The notes under the pieces are model-generated. The model made no database searches, had not been told where the DNA came from, and saw nothing but the letters and a program-made list of their open reading frames with translations. 64,000 bases of DNA, from positions 1 to 64,000 of the forward strand of contig JANMNO010000111.1 in NCBI GenBank assembly GCA_031374115.1. The letters are read 5' to 3'. Made by a program: the position numbers and the translations under genes. This stretch comes from JAKFWF01 sp031374115 (GTDB lineage Bacteria > Pseudomonadota > Alphaproteobacteria > Rhizobiales > Hyphomicrobiaceae). Shown in pieces: positions 44,535-53,418 of this stretch (positions within the stretch are counted from its first letter, which is position 1; each line of letters starts with the position of its first letter).

Positions 44535-45728
44535 CTAAAGCGCGCCAGATTTTTGCAACGCGGCGATCTCGGCGGCGCTGAAGCCGAACTCGGCCAGCAC
44601 CTCGGCGTTGTGCTCGCCACGGCCGGGGGGCACGCGATTGGCCTTGCTTGGCGTGCGCGATAACCCCACCGGCTGGCCGATGACGTTCAATGGCTTGCCG
44701 GTCTCGCGCGTGATGGTCTGGACGATGCCAACGTGTTTCACCTGCTCGTCGGCAAATACCTGATCGATCGTGTAGATCGGCCCCGACGGCACGCCAGCCT
44801 TGTTCAGAGCCTCGACCCAATGAGAGGTGCTGTTCTTGACGAGATATTTTTCGATTTCGCCGTTCAACCGGTCGCGATTTTTCAGCCGATCCTTGCTGGT
44901 TGCGAAATCTGCGTTGGAGATCAGGCCAGGTGCGCCGATCGCCTCGCACAGGCGGCCGTAGATCGACTGGCCCGAGGCTGCGATGTTAATGTGACCGTCA
45001 GACGTCTTGAACACCCCGGTGGGGATGCTCGTTGGATGATTGTTGCCGGCTTGGCCCGGAACCTCACCGGCGTTGACCCAGCGCGAGGCTTGGAAATCCA
45101 GCATGAAGATTTGCGCCTGCAGGAGCGAAGTCGAAACCCACTGGCCCTTACCGCTGACTTCGCGTTCCAGCAACGCCGTTAGAATGCCATTGGCAAGAAA
45201 GAGCCCGGAGGTCAGGTCCGCGACCGGAATGCCGACACGTACCGGACCTTGCCCCGGCAAGCCGGTGATCGACATCAAGCCGCCCATGCCTTGCGCGATC
45301 TGGTCGAAGCCCGGCCGCTTGGCGTAGGGACCGGTCTGGCCGAAGCCCGAGATGCTGGCATAGACGAGTTTCGGATTGGTCTTCGAAAGCGTGTCGTAGT
45401 CAATCCCGAGGCGCGTCTTCACGTCCGGACGAAAGTTCTCGACGATCACGTCGGCCTTCTCGGCGAGCCGCTTGAAGACGGCAATCCCGCCCGGCGTTTT
45501 CAGATCGAGGGTGATGCCGCGCTTGTTGCGATGCAGGTTCTGGAAGTCCGGCCCCGAACGCATGCCGCCGATGCCATCGTCGCCTTCCGCACTTTCGGGC
45601 AGCTCAATCTTGATGACGTTCGCACCCCAATCAGCGAGCTGACGCACCGCAGTTGGACCGGAGCGCGCACGCGTCAGATCGAGAACCGTGAAACGGGCGA
45701 GTGCGGTAGAGGGGCGGTCGGCTGGCAT
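44535..45728 (-). CDS. CaiB/BaiF family (class III) CoA-transferase
   Basis: 397 aa. Moves CoA between carboxylic acids through an aspartyl-CoA intermediate. Family marks: LARFTVLDLTRARSGPTAVR, LADWGANVIKIELPE, NLHRNKRGITLDLKTPGG, ISGFGQTGPYAKRPGFD, and the catalytic Asp in VGIPVADLTSGL. The acids are not known; the neighbouring crotonase and acyl-CoA ligase genes (divergent) point to carboxylic-acid breakdown. Convergent with the DUF3307 gene. Confidence 0.93.
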   Translation of the reverse strand: MPADRPSTALARFTVLDLTRARSGPTAVRQLADWGANVIKIELPESAEGDDGIGGMRSGPDFQNLHRNKRGITLDLKTPGGIAVFKRLAEKADVIVENFRPDVKTRLGIDYDTLSKTNPKLVYASISGFGQTGPYAKRPGFDQIAQGMGGLMSITGLPGQGPVRVGIPVADLTSGLFLANGILTALLEREVSGKGQWVSTSLLQAQIFMLDFQASRWVNAGEVPGQAGNNHPTSIPTGVFKTSDGHINIAASGQSIYGRLCEAIGAPGLISNADFATSKDRLKNRDRLNGEIEKYLVKNSTSHWVEALNKAGVPSGPIYTIDQVFADEQVKHVGIVQTITRETGKPLNVIGQPVGLSRTPSKANRVPPGRGEHNAEVLAEFGFSAAEIAALQKSGAL

Positions 45729-45879
45729 AGCGTGTTTCCTCGCGTGATTTTGGTGCTAACTTCGATCATCACGCGGCAACTGTAAATGCGCATGGCTGTT
45801 ATGGCTCGCATGCGATCCGGGTTCGGGCTAAGCAGGGCCAACGACAACGGCACGCGACATATAAGGGGGCGCATTCGCC

Positions 45880-46680
45880 ATGATCGATGCAACGACCGAG
45901 GAAAAGCTGATCGGCCGCCGCGAAGGCCAAGTCGGACATCTGATCTTCAACAATCCGGCGAAGCTCAATGCCGTGTCCTTGGACATGTGGGACAAGGCAT
46001 TCACCGTGCTCGATGGGTTCGCCAGGGATCCGGAAATCCGCGTCGTCGTCGTCAGCGGCGCCGGTGGAAAAGCATTCGTATCCGGCGCCGATATCTCAAA
46101 ATTCGAGAGCGAGCGCGCAAGTGAGGAGGCAGCCGCCAAGTACAACGCCACCTCGCTGAAAGCTTACGAGGCATTGTACAACTTCGCAAAGCCGACGATT
46201 GCCCGCATTACCGGCTACTGCATCGGCGGCGGCATGAACCTTGCTGCCTGCTGCGATCTGCGCTTCTGCAACGACGCGGCGAAGTTCGGCATTCCGGCCG
46301 CCAAGCTCGGACTCGGCTACGGGTACGCGCCGATCAAGCGCGCTGCCGAAATTGTCGGCCTCTCGCGCACCATGGAGATGATCTACACGGCACGCCAGTT
46401 CACGGCCAAGGAGGCCTATGACATCGGCCTCGTCAATCGGGTCTGCGCCGATGCCGAACTCGATGCGGCGGTCGCCGAAACCTGCGCGCTCATTTGCGCC
46501 AACGCGCCGATGACCATTGGTCTGGCCAAAGCCACGGCCCGTGAGCTCGGCAAGCCCGACGCCATTCGCGATCTCGATCGGCTCGCCACGATGGCCAAGG
46601 CCTGCTTCGACAGCGCCGACTACACCGAAGGCCGCACCGCCTTCATGGAAAAGCGCAAACCGCAGTTCAAGGGGAAGTAA
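45880..46680 (+). CDS. Enoyl-CoA hydratase/isomerase (crotonase) family protein lacking both catalytic glutamates
   Basis: 266 aa crotonase fold. Oxyanion-hole region VVSGAGGKAFVSGADISKF and the second loop ARITGYCIGGGMNLAACCDL. Where enoyl-CoA hydratases have Glu in GGGCELA and Glu in the following GxPE loop, this protein has Asn (GGGMNLA) and Ala (GIPAAKLG). It is therefore unlikely to be a normal hydratase and may do another crotonase reaction. Followed after 99 bp by an acyl-CoA ligase on the same strand. Confidence 0.9.
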   Translation: MIDATTEEKLIGRREGQVGHLIFNNPAKLNAVSLDMWDKAFTVLDGFARDPEIRVVVVSGAGGKAFVSGADISKFESERASEEAAAKYNATSLKAYEALYNFAKPTIARITGYCIGGGMNLAACCDLRFCNDAAKFGIPAAKLGLGYGYAPIKRAAEIVGLSRTMEMIYTARQFTAKEAYDIGLVNRVCADAELDAAVAETCALICANAPMTIGLAKATARELGKPDAIRDLDRLATMAKACFDSADYTEGRTAFMEKRKPQFKGK

Positions 46681-46779
46681 GGCAACCAGGACAAACACCT
46701 CGCGAACGCGATTGCGACGGGGGCGGGGCTGGACTAGCGTTGGCGCAGCATCTCCGCTTCTCGACCAACCGGCCGCGCC

Positions 46780-48408
46780 ATGTCCCAAAACCCATTTCTG
46801 CTGCATCTCGACAAGACGCCTGCCAATTATCAGCCGTTGACGCCGCTGTCGTTCCTGGAGCGATCGGCGCGGGTGTACCCGGAACATACCGCCGTCATCC
46901 ACGGCAATCTGCGCCAGACCTATGCCCAGTTGTACGGCCGCTGCCGGCAATTGGCTTCAGCCCTCGCCCAGCGTCATATCGGCCCAGGTGATACGGTCGC
47001 CGTGATGCTCGCCAACACGCCACCGATGATCGAGGCCCATTACGCTGTGCCGATGACGGGCGCGGTGCTGCTGGCGCTCAATACCCGCCTGGATGCCGCA
47101 ATCCTTGCCTTCCAGCTTGATCACGGCAACGCCAAGGTGCTGATTGTCGACCGTGAATTTGCACCCGTGGTGAAGGCGGCCCTGGCACAGTCGAAGGTGA
47201 AGCCATTCGTCATCGACTACGACGACCAGGAATTCCCACAAACCAACGAGCGCCTGAGTTTCGCCGAATACGAGGAGTTCCTCGCTAAGGGCGACCCTAA
47301 ATTTGATTGGCGCATGCCCGATGACGAGTGGGACGCGATCGCACTTAATTACACATCCGGCACCACCGGTAATCCGAAGGGCGTCGTCTACCATCACCGC
47401 GGCGCGACGTTGATGTGCTATGGCAATCTCGTCGCCGGCGGCATCGGTCAGCACCCAGTATATCTTTGGACACTGCCGATGTTTCATTGCAACGGCTGGT
47501 GCTTCCCATGGACCATATCGCTGGTCGCTGGCACGCACGTGTGCCTCCGCTGGGTTCGCGCCAAGTTGATGTTCGACGCCATCGCCGATCATAAGGTAAC
47601 GCACCTGTGCGGCGCGCCAATCGTGATGTCGACGCTGCTCAATGCCCATGCGGGGGAACGGCGCACGCTCCCCGGCCGCGTCAAATTCATCACCGCGGCC
47701 GCACCGCCGCCGGAAGCCGTCCTGGCGCAAATGGCCGAAGCCGGTTTTGACGTCACCCACGTCTATGGCCTGACCGAAACCTATGGCCCCGCCGTCGTCA
47801 ACGATTGGCACAGTGCGTGGGATAAGCTGCCGCCCGACGAGCGTGCCGCCAAGAAAGCCCGCCAAGGCGTGCGTTACGCTGGTCTAGAAGCGTTGACCGT
47901 GATGAACCCCGAGACCATGCAGGAAGTGCCGGCCGACGGTGAAACGCTCGGCGAAGTGATGTTTCGCGGTAACATCGTCATGAAAGGCTATCTCGGAAAC
48001 CCGGTCGCGACTGAAGAAGCATTTGCCGGCGGCTGGTTCCACTCGGGCGACCTCGGCGTCGTGCACCCCGACGGCTACATCCAGTTGAAGGACCGGTCGA
48101 AGGACATCATCATTTCGGGTGGTGAAAACATCTCCTCGATCGAGGTCGAGGACCAGCTCTACAAGCATCCAGCCGTCGCCTATGTCGCAGTCGTCGCCAA
48201 ACCTGACGACAAATGGGGCGAGACGCCGTGCGCGTTCGTCGAACTGCGACCGGGCACAAAGGCCACCGCCGACGAGCTGATTGCCTGGTGCCGGCAGGGC
48301 CTAGCCGCCTTCAAGTGCCCACGCACGATCGTGTTCAAGGACATCCCCAAGACTTCGACCGGCAAGATCCAAAAATTTAAACTGCGCGAAATGGCCAAGG
48401 TGATGTGA
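46780..48408 (+). CDS. Acyl-CoA synthetase (AMP-forming)
   Basis: 542 aa, ANL superfamily. Forms acyl-AMP then acyl-CoA. ATP loop YTSGTTGNPKGVVYHHRG (about residues 190-207), VYGLTETYGP, GWFHSGDLGVVHPDGYIQLK, hinge region DRSKDIIISGGENISSIEVE and C-terminal Lys in KTSTGKIQKFKLRE. It resembles the medium-chain/methylmercaptopropionate ligase branch (LPMFHCNGWCFPWTIS), but the substrate is not decided by these motifs. Confidence 0.93.
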   Translation: MSQNPFLLHLDKTPANYQPLTPLSFLERSARVYPEHTAVIHGNLRQTYAQLYGRCRQLASALAQRHIGPGDTVAVMLANTPPMIEAHYAVPMTGAVLLALNTRLDAAILAFQLDHGNAKVLIVDREFAPVVKAALAQSKVKPFVIDYDDQEFPQTNERLSFAEYEEFLAKGDPKFDWRMPDDEWDAIALNYTSGTTGNPKGVVYHHRGATLMCYGNLVAGGIGQHPVYLWTLPMFHCNGWCFPWTISLVAGTHVCLRWVRAKLMFDAIADHKVTHLCGAPIVMSTLLNAHAGERRTLPGRVKFITAAAPPPEAVLAQMAEAGFDVTHVYGLTETYGPAVVNDWHSAWDKLPPDERAAKKARQGVRYAGLEALTVMNPETMQEVPADGETLGEVMFRGNIVMKGYLGNPVATEEAFAGGWFHSGDLGVVHPDGYIQLKDRSKDIIISGGENISSIEVEDQLYKHPAVAYVAVVAKPDDKWGETPCAFVELRPGTKATADELIAWCRQGLAAFKCPRTIVFKDIPKTSTGKIQKFKLREMAKVM

Positions 48409-48634
48409 ACGCCGTCTGCGTTTTCATCGGTTCGCGCGTCTTCTCTTTTTTATCCCCATTGCGTTGACTTCTGGCGCCAACTCCGTGATAAACGCACCGA
48501 ACGTAGGCACATGATGTGCCCGCGCAATCATCGCTGCCCGAGGCTTTGCGCCGCTTTTCCGACGGCGCACTTCGAAGTCCGCAGAGCCTATCCTGCGGCG
48601 CCATAGGGCGCGGAAAAATTGTGGGAATACAACC

Positions 48635-49285
48635 ATGTACGCTGTCATCAAGACAGGCGGAAAGCAATACCGCGTCGCCGCCGACGAGATTTTGGAAGTC
48701 GAAAAGCTGGCGGGCGACCCCGGCGCGCTGGTCAAGTTTGGTGAAGTCATGATGCTCGGCGGCGACGCCGGCGTGACGGTCGGCAAGCCTTTCATCAGTG
48801 GTGCGACGGTCGTTGCCGAGTTGCTCGAACAAGGCCGTGGCCCCAAGACCATCAACTTCAAGAAGCGCCGCCGGAAGAATTCGCGCCGCAAGAAGGGTCA
48901 TCGTCAGGATCTTTCGCGCGTACGCATCCTGGAAATTCTTGGCAGCGGGGAAAAGCCATCGAAGAAGCCGACAGGCGAAGGCGTCATCGCACTGCGCTAT
49001 CGCGGGCAAGGCAAGTCGTTCACAATTCTCAACGCCCCGGTCGCCGGTCGCGCAGATGACCTATCGCTGATCGACGGTGTCGGCCCGAAGTATCAGGAGG
49101 CGCTGCATAAGGCTGGCATCTTCCATCTTTGGCAGATCGCCGGTATGACCAAGCAGAATGTTGCGGCAATCGACGCGGCAGGGCAATTCGGCGGACACAT
49201 CACCAGCGGCGAATGGGTGATGCAAGCCAAGGAGTTACTCGACGGAAAGCCGCCACGAGCAATGAGCGATCGCGCCAGAGCTTAA
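48635..49285 (+). CDS. rplU: 50S ribosomal protein L21 with C-terminal helix-hairpin-helix extension
   Basis: 216 aa. Residues 1-103 are L21 (MYAVIKTGGKQYRVAADEIL, then FKKRRRKNSRRKKGHRQD). A further 110 residues include DDLSLIDGVGPKYQEALHKA and GIFHLWQIAGMTKQNVAAID, a helix-hairpin-helix-like region. Ordinary L21 has about 100 residues; extended forms are known in alphaproteobacteria. Followed by rpmA after 80 bp, the standard pairing. Confidence 0.96.
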   Translation: MYAVIKTGGKQYRVAADEILEVEKLAGDPGALVKFGEVMMLGGDAGVTVGKPFISGATVVAELLEQGRGPKTINFKKRRRKNSRRKKGHRQDLSRVRILEILGSGEKPSKKPTGEGVIALRYRGQGKSFTILNAPVAGRADDLSLIDGVGPKYQEALHKAGIFHLWQIAGMTKQNVAAIDAAGQFGGHITSGEWVMQAKELLDGKPPRAMSDRARA

Positions 49286-49365
49286 CGCTTCTACCCGCCG
49301 CAAGCATATCGAACAGCCGACGGACATGCCGTCACAGACACGTTACACGCATAGGATATTGGACC

Positions 49366-49638
49366 ATGGCACATAAGAAAGCAGGCGGCTCGTCCCGCAA
49401 CGGTCGCGATACCGCTGGCCGCCGCCTCGGCGTCAAGAAGTTCGGCGGCGAGCACGTCATTCCGGGCAATATTCTTTGCCGTCAACGCGGTACCAAGTGG
49501 CATCCCGGCACCAATGTCGGCATGGGCACCGACCACACGATTTTTGCGGTTGTCGAGGGCCGAGTTTCTTTTGCAACCAAACGCAACGGCCGCACTTACA
49601 TCTCGGTAGAGATGGCAAAAGCCGAAGCAGCAGAATAA
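49366..49638 (+). CDS. rpmA: 50S ribosomal protein L27
   Basis: 90 aa. MAHKKAGGSSRNGRDTAGRR then LGVKKFGGEHVIPGNILCRQ and GTKWHPGTNVGMGTDHTIFA are unmistakable. The N-terminal tail reaches the peptidyl-transferase centre. AGGAT lies before the ATG. A strong terminator at 49779 closes the transcript. The usual third partner obgE is not here; a GNAT gene follows. Confidence 0.97.
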   Translation: MAHKKAGGSSRNGRDTAGRRLGVKKFGGEHVIPGNILCRQRGTKWHPGTNVGMGTDHTIFAVVEGRVSFATKRNGRTYISVEMAKAEAAE

Positions 49639-49778
49639 GGCAGAAAGCACTCAGGTTTGCTCTCTGCCCCAAGGTCTCCCAGAGATCTCGGAACGGTGAG
49701 CAGGCAGAAGTGCCGTCGAACGTCCCGCCTACTCCACCCTCGCGTGGATCGGTGTGGGCACTTCGGCTCAACGGACCG

Positions 49779-49810
49779 GGGGACGATGGCAGACCATCGT
49801 CCCCTATTTT
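49779..49810 (+). terminator. Rho-independent terminator after rplU-rpmA
   Basis: Perfect 11-bp stem (GGGGACGATGG / CCATCGTCCCC) with a CAGA loop, followed by TATTTT. It lies 25 bp before the start of the GNAT gene, so that gene probably relies on its own promoter or on read-through. Confidence 0.85.
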
Positions 49811-49834
49811 GTTCGTTCGACTGGAGGTGCCATA

Positions 49835-50506
49835 ATGTCCGCAAGTGCGACGCCACTGTTTCCATGGATGACCCGTGACGAGGTTTTCCGCATCGAAACG
49901 CCTCGCCTGTGGTTACGCTGGTCGCGCCCCAGCGACGCCAACGCCTTGCATATGGTCGCCTCGCAGGCTTCGGTCGCAACGATGACGGCGACTTGGCCGC
50001 ATCCGCTGCCGGAGGGTGAAGCTGCCCGCCGTATTGCAGCCGCGCGCGATCTTAACGCTAACGGCGAAGCGGTGATACTGGCGCTGACGTTGAAGGGGGA
50101 GCCTGACCGGCTGATCGGGCAAATCGGATGCAACGCTTTGCCGGTCGAGTACATGGGCATCGGCTACATCATCGATCCCGGATTGTCGAACAGGGGTATC
50201 GCGACCGAAGCGGTGCGCGGCTTTATCGATGCGCTGTTCACCTTCAGTCCGCTCAAGCACTTCACTGCTTCCTGCAGGACCGTAAATCCGGCATCCAAGC
50301 GAGTGCTGGAGAAGAATGGATTTCTACACAAGGGGCGGGGAATGTTGGAGACCGATCAACGCGGGCCGGTCGAGGTGGATTTTCTCGAGTTGTCACGCGT
50401 CAGATGGCGAATGCAAGCGCTGGCGGCCCACCACGCAATGCTCCAGCGGGCGGCAAGCCACAACGCGCACGAGAGGGCGAGCCGGGTAGAAAGGCTTCCG
50501 CTTTAA
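49835..50506 (+). CDS. GNAT-family N-acetyltransferase (RimJ/RimL-like)
   Basis: 223 aa. The start at 49835 follows CTGGAGG; the frame from 49754 runs through the terminator and is rejected. FRIETPRLWLRWSRPSDANA at the N-terminus, acetyl-CoA loop region GYIIDPGLSNRGIATEAVRG and FTASCRTVNPASKRVLEKNG are typical of the RimJ/RimL type that acetylates protein N-termini or small amines. A GNAT gene after rplU-rpmA is common in this order. The last 30 residues are unusually Ala/Arg-rich. Confidence 0.92.
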   Translation: MSASATPLFPWMTRDEVFRIETPRLWLRWSRPSDANALHMVASQASVATMTATWPHPLPEGEAARRIAAARDLNANGEAVILALTLKGEPDRLIGQIGCNALPVEYMGIGYIIDPGLSNRGIATEAVRGFIDALFTFSPLKHFTASCRTVNPASKRVLEKNGFLHKGRGMLETDQRGPVEVDFLELSRVRWRMQALAAHHAMLQRAASHNAHERASRVERLPL

Positions 50507-50539
50507 GTAGCTCGCTTCCCCCGATACAAACATCGATAC

Positions 50540-50568
50540 AAAAAAGCCGCTCGGATATCCGAGCGGCT
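50540..50568 (-). terminator. Rho-independent terminator after rpsU
   Basis: Perfect palindrome 50545-50568 (arms AGCCGCTCGGAT / ATCCGAGCGGCT) followed on the minus strand by a run of six T's. Ends rpsU transcription. Confidence 0.88.
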
Positions 50569-50601
50569 CATAACTATCGGCATCGCAAGCGAGACGAGTG
50601 A

Positions 50602-50988
50602 TCAACGCTGGCCAAAGCCACCGCCGCCGCCGAAACCGCCACCGCCACCGCCACCGAAACCGCCACCAGCGCTGCCACCGCCACCAAATCCGCCACCGCT
50701 GCCGCCCGCGCCGCCTTCCGAGCGACCGGGACCGCCACGACCACCGCGACCGCCAGCCAATGGCTTCTTCAGCGGCTTGTTCGGCAACAGGCCTTCACGC
50801 TGCAACTTCTTGCGGGCGAGCTTGCGGGCACGGCGAATCGCCTCTGCCTTCTCGCGGGCTTTCTTCTCCGATGGTTTTTCGAAGTAGTTCCGGAGCTTCA
50901 TCTCACGGAAGACGCCCTCGCGCTGCAGCTTCTTCTTGAGCGCCTTCAGAGCTTGGTCGACATTGTTGTCGCGAACGAGAACCTGCAC
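50602..50988 (-). CDS. rpsU: 30S ribosomal protein S21 with glycine-rich C-terminal tail
   Basis: 128 aa. Residues 1-75 are S21 (MQVLVRDNNVDQALKALKKK, VFREMKLRNYFEKPSEKKAR). From about residue 78 the chain is almost entirely Gly with Arg, Phe and Ser (GGRGGRGGPGRSEGG, then several GGGFGGG units), ending FGQR. Normal S21 has about 70 residues. The DNA of the tail is a CCGCCACCG-type repeat tract. The tail resembles RGG/FG low-complexity RNA-binding segments. A good terminator follows. Confidence 0.93.
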   Translation of the reverse strand: MQVLVRDNNVDQALKALKKKLQREGVFREMKLRNYFEKPSEKKAREKAEAIRRARKLARKKLQREGLLPNKPLKKPLAGGRGGRGGPGRSEGGAGGSGGGFGGGGSAGGGFGGGGGGGFGGGGGFGQR

Positions 50989-51157
50989 TTGTGGGATTAT
51001 CCTCGACTATTGAAGGGTTTATTCGTTGAAGGGCTGAAAGCAATCAAAGCCGCAGCCCGCACCGGTTATCCGATGCTTGGATGCCGCCTCAATAATTAAT
51101 TTTTGATCAAATAGCAAATGCTGGTAAAGAAGTCTACATGCCTTCGTCACCGGCGTC

Positions 51158-52261
51158 TCAGAACTTCGCTCGCGGCCGCTGCAGCCGGTTGACGTGGCCC
51201 ATTTTGCGTCCCGGACGGGCCTCACGCTTGCCATAAAGATGCACCGAGACACCGGGTTCGGCTGCGATTTTCGCCCAATCATTGACCTCCGCGCCGAGCA
51301 GATTGATCATTTCGGCGCTGGCGTGACGCAGGGTCGAGCCCAACGGCCATCCTGCCACGGCACGGATGTGGTTCTCGAACTGGCTGCACAAGCAAGCGTC
51401 CATGGTCCAATGCCCGCTATTGTGGACGCGCGGTGCGATCTCGTTGACGTAAAGAACTTCGGCACCGGCGGTCTTGAGCGCGAAGAATTCGACGGCGAAT
51501 ACGCCGGCGTAATCGAGGCGCTCAGCTATGCCGCGAGCAATCTCGACTGCCTTTGCAGCTGTCGCCGGTTCAATCCGGGCGGGCACGACCGAGCGATGCA
51601 AAACGTGGTCGCGGTGCTCGTTTTCCGTCACGTCGTATGCAGCGAACGCACCATCCGCTCCGCGCACAGCCACCACCGAGACCTCGAGGGTGAAGTCGAC
51701 GAACTGTTCGAGAATCGCGGGGTTGGCACCGATTGCAACCCAGGCGGCCTCGGCGTCAACCGCCGTGAGGATCTTTGCTTGTCCTTTGCCATCGTATCCA
51801 AATCGTCGCGTTTTCAGAATGCAGGGCATGGCGATCTGTTCGCCGAGGCGCTCGCGCAACTCGTCGAGACTTTGCACGCTCGCGAAGCTGGCCGTCATTG
51901 CGCCAAGGTCGCGTGCCAGTTGCTTCTCATTGAGGCGGTCCTGGGCGCAGGCAAGAGCTTTTGATCCTGGTCTTACGGGGACCAAGCCTTCGAGGTGCGT
52001 GACGGTCGCGAGCGGGATGTTTTCAAATTCGTAGGTGACGGCATCGACCGAGCGGGCAAATGCGCCAAGCGATTCTTTGTCGTCGAACTGGGCAGTTGTG
52101 CGGGCGGTCGCAACGTCAAACGCAGGTCCGCTCGCATCGCAATAGACATGCGTCTTGAGGCCCAGTTTGCCGGCGGCCAACGCCAACATCCGGCCGAGCT
52201 GGCCTGAGCCCAAGATGCCGATGGTACCCCCCGGCGGGATCGACTTGTTTGCGGACGTCAA
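51158..52261 (-). CDS. purK: 5-(carboxyamino)imidazole ribonucleotide synthase PurK
   Basis: 367 aa ATP-grasp enzyme of purine synthesis: AIR + ATP + bicarbonate to N5-CAIR. GGTIGILGSGQLGRMLALAA at the N-terminus, YEFENIPLATVTHLE, ILKTRRFGYDGKGQAKIL (ATP-grasp) and NEIAPRVHNSGHWTMDAC. Starts 3 bp after purE stops, so the two are coupled and pass on the unstable intermediate. Confidence 0.96.
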   Translation of the reverse strand: MTSANKSIPPGGTIGILGSGQLGRMLALAAGKLGLKTHVYCDASGPAFDVATARTTAQFDDKESLGAFARSVDAVTYEFENIPLATVTHLEGLVPVRPGSKALACAQDRLNEKQLARDLGAMTASFASVQSLDELRERLGEQIAMPCILKTRRFGYDGKGQAKILTAVDAEAAWVAIGANPAILEQFVDFTLEVSVVAVRGADGAFAAYDVTENEHRDHVLHRSVVPARIEPATAAKAVEIARGIAERLDYAGVFAVEFFALKTAGAEVLYVNEIAPRVHNSGHWTMDACLCSQFENHIRAVAGWPLGSTLRHASAEMINLLGAEVNDWAKIAAEPGVSVHLYGKREARPGRKMGHVNRLQRPRAKF

Positions 52262-52264
52262 GGT

Positions 52265-52756
52265 TCAATCCTTCGGGACTTGCGCGACGGCAGCGGTCTG
52301 ACTGGCGCGATGCGCGTCGACCCGCGCAGCGAGGCCGGCATCGCTCAGTGCCAGAATTTGAGCGGCGAGCAGACCGGCATTGGTCGCGCCTGCGTCGCCG
52401 ATCGCCAGTGTTCCGACCGGCACCCCAGCCGGCATCTGTACGATCGACAGCAGACTATCATGACCCTTTAGAATGCGGCTTTCGATCGGCACGCCAAGCA
52501 CCGGTAACGGCGTCATCGCAGCGGCCATGCCAGGCAAGTGCGCTGCCCCGCCCGCACCGGCAATGATGACGTGTAGGCCCCTGGCTTTGGCGTTCTTCGC
52601 GTAATCGTAAAGCCGCTCGGGCGTCCGGTGCGCCGATACAATACGCGTTTCGAATTCAACATCGAGCAAGGTCAGTACGTCCGCGGCGTGCCGCATCGTC
52701 GGCCAGTCGGATTGGCTGCCCATGATGATCCCGACTTTAGGCGCGCGAGCCTGCAT
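52265..52756 (-). CDS. purE: 5-(carboxyamino)imidazole ribonucleotide mutase PurE
   Basis: 163 aa class I PurE, converting N5-CAIR to CAIR. KVGIIMGSQSDWPTMRHAAD, then RIVSAHRTPERLYDYA and AGAGGAAHLPGMAAAMTPLP are the family signatures. Start at 52756; an in-frame TTG at 52774 is possible, and no strong ribosome-binding site decides. The DUF465 gene ends 14 bp upstream. Confidence 0.95.
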   Translation of the reverse strand: MQARAPKVGIIMGSQSDWPTMRHAADVLTLLDVEFETRIVSAHRTPERLYDYAKNAKARGLHVIIAGAGGAAHLPGMAAAMTPLPVLGVPIESRILKGHDSLLSIVQMPAGVPVGTLAIGDAGATNAGLLAAQILALSDAGLAARVDAHRASQTAAVAQVPKD

Positions 52757-52770
52757 TGGTGTACCCGCTT

Positions 52771-53016
52771 TCAAGCGATGATGTCGGGGAGGAGCCGGTC
52801 TTCCAAGGACGTGATCAGGTCCTTCAGATGAAGCTTTTTCTTTTTCAGCCTCTTGATCATGAGCTGATCGGCATGAGCGGCGGCTTCGAACAGGGCGATT
52901 TCCTGGTCGAGCCCGCGATGCTCGGCACGCAACTTGGCGAGCTCCTCCCTGATGTCCCGGTCGTCCAGGCGCGCCATCACTTCGTTTCTCATCCTAGCGG
53001 TGCGATATGCGCTCAT
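52771..53016 (-). CDS. DUF465 (YdcH) family protein
   Basis: 81 aa, fully helical and charged, likely a coiled-coil hairpin: IREELAKLRAEHRGLDQEIA, then MIKRLKKKKLHLKDLITSLE. The second motif defines DUF465. Start at 53016, with another candidate at 52992. Located directly before purE and possibly in one transcript with purEK. Function unknown; cytoplasmic. Confidence 0.82.
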   Translation of the reverse strand: MSAYRTARMRNEVMARLDDRDIREELAKLRAEHRGLDQEIALFEAAAHADQLMIKRLKKKKLHLKDLITSLEDRLLPDIIA

Positions 53017-53229
53017 ACCCCACGGGTGGTGAAAATACTATTGTCAAAAACACCGTTGCAGCGCAAGCAGGAACCCCCGCATCGATCCACGAATCCTGGG
53101 CGAATTCCAGGCGTTACGCTACCTTCGCAATGTTCACGAATGAAGAACCAAGCTCCCCGCAAATATTGGACATTGGGTCGTAAATCTGTCACACTGGAAA
53201 GCGTATTGCAGCTTTGCATGGAGGACAGG

Positions 53230-53403
53230 ATGGCGCGGTCGTCTCATCTTTCTGAACTTGCCGAAAAGCACAAGTTGTTGGATCGCCGAATAGCCGAAGA
53301 GCAATCCCGGCCCGCCTTGGACGAGGTGAAGGTGAACAGGTTGAAGCTTCAAAAGCTGAGATTAAAAGACGAGATTACCAAGCTGCAACAGCCGAGCCCC
53401 TGA
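53230..53403 (+). CDS. DUF465 (YdcH) family protein, short
   Basis: 57 aa. The start at 53230 follows GGAGGACAGG. LSELAEKHKLLDRRIAEEQS then VKVNRLKLQKLRLKDEITKL is the DUF465 pattern and resembles the C-terminal motif of the divergent neighbour at 52771. The long frame beginning at 52756 runs antisense through that neighbour and is not real. Small size, but motif and ribosome-binding site support it. Confidence 0.8.
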   Translation: MARSSHLSELAEKHKLLDRRIAEEQSRPALDEVKVNRLKLQKLRLKDEITKLQQPSP

Positions 53404-53418
53404 CAGCCTACCAGCTGA

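Noticed and set aside
50600..50760. CCGCCACCG tract considered as a CRISPR or satellite array
   Set aside because: It is the coding sequence for the Gly-rich tail of S21; there are no unique spacers.
52756..53229. Long plus-strand frame leading into the short DUF465 gene
   Set aside because: It runs opposite to the other DUF465 gene and has no family features; a ribosome-binding site marks the start at 53230.
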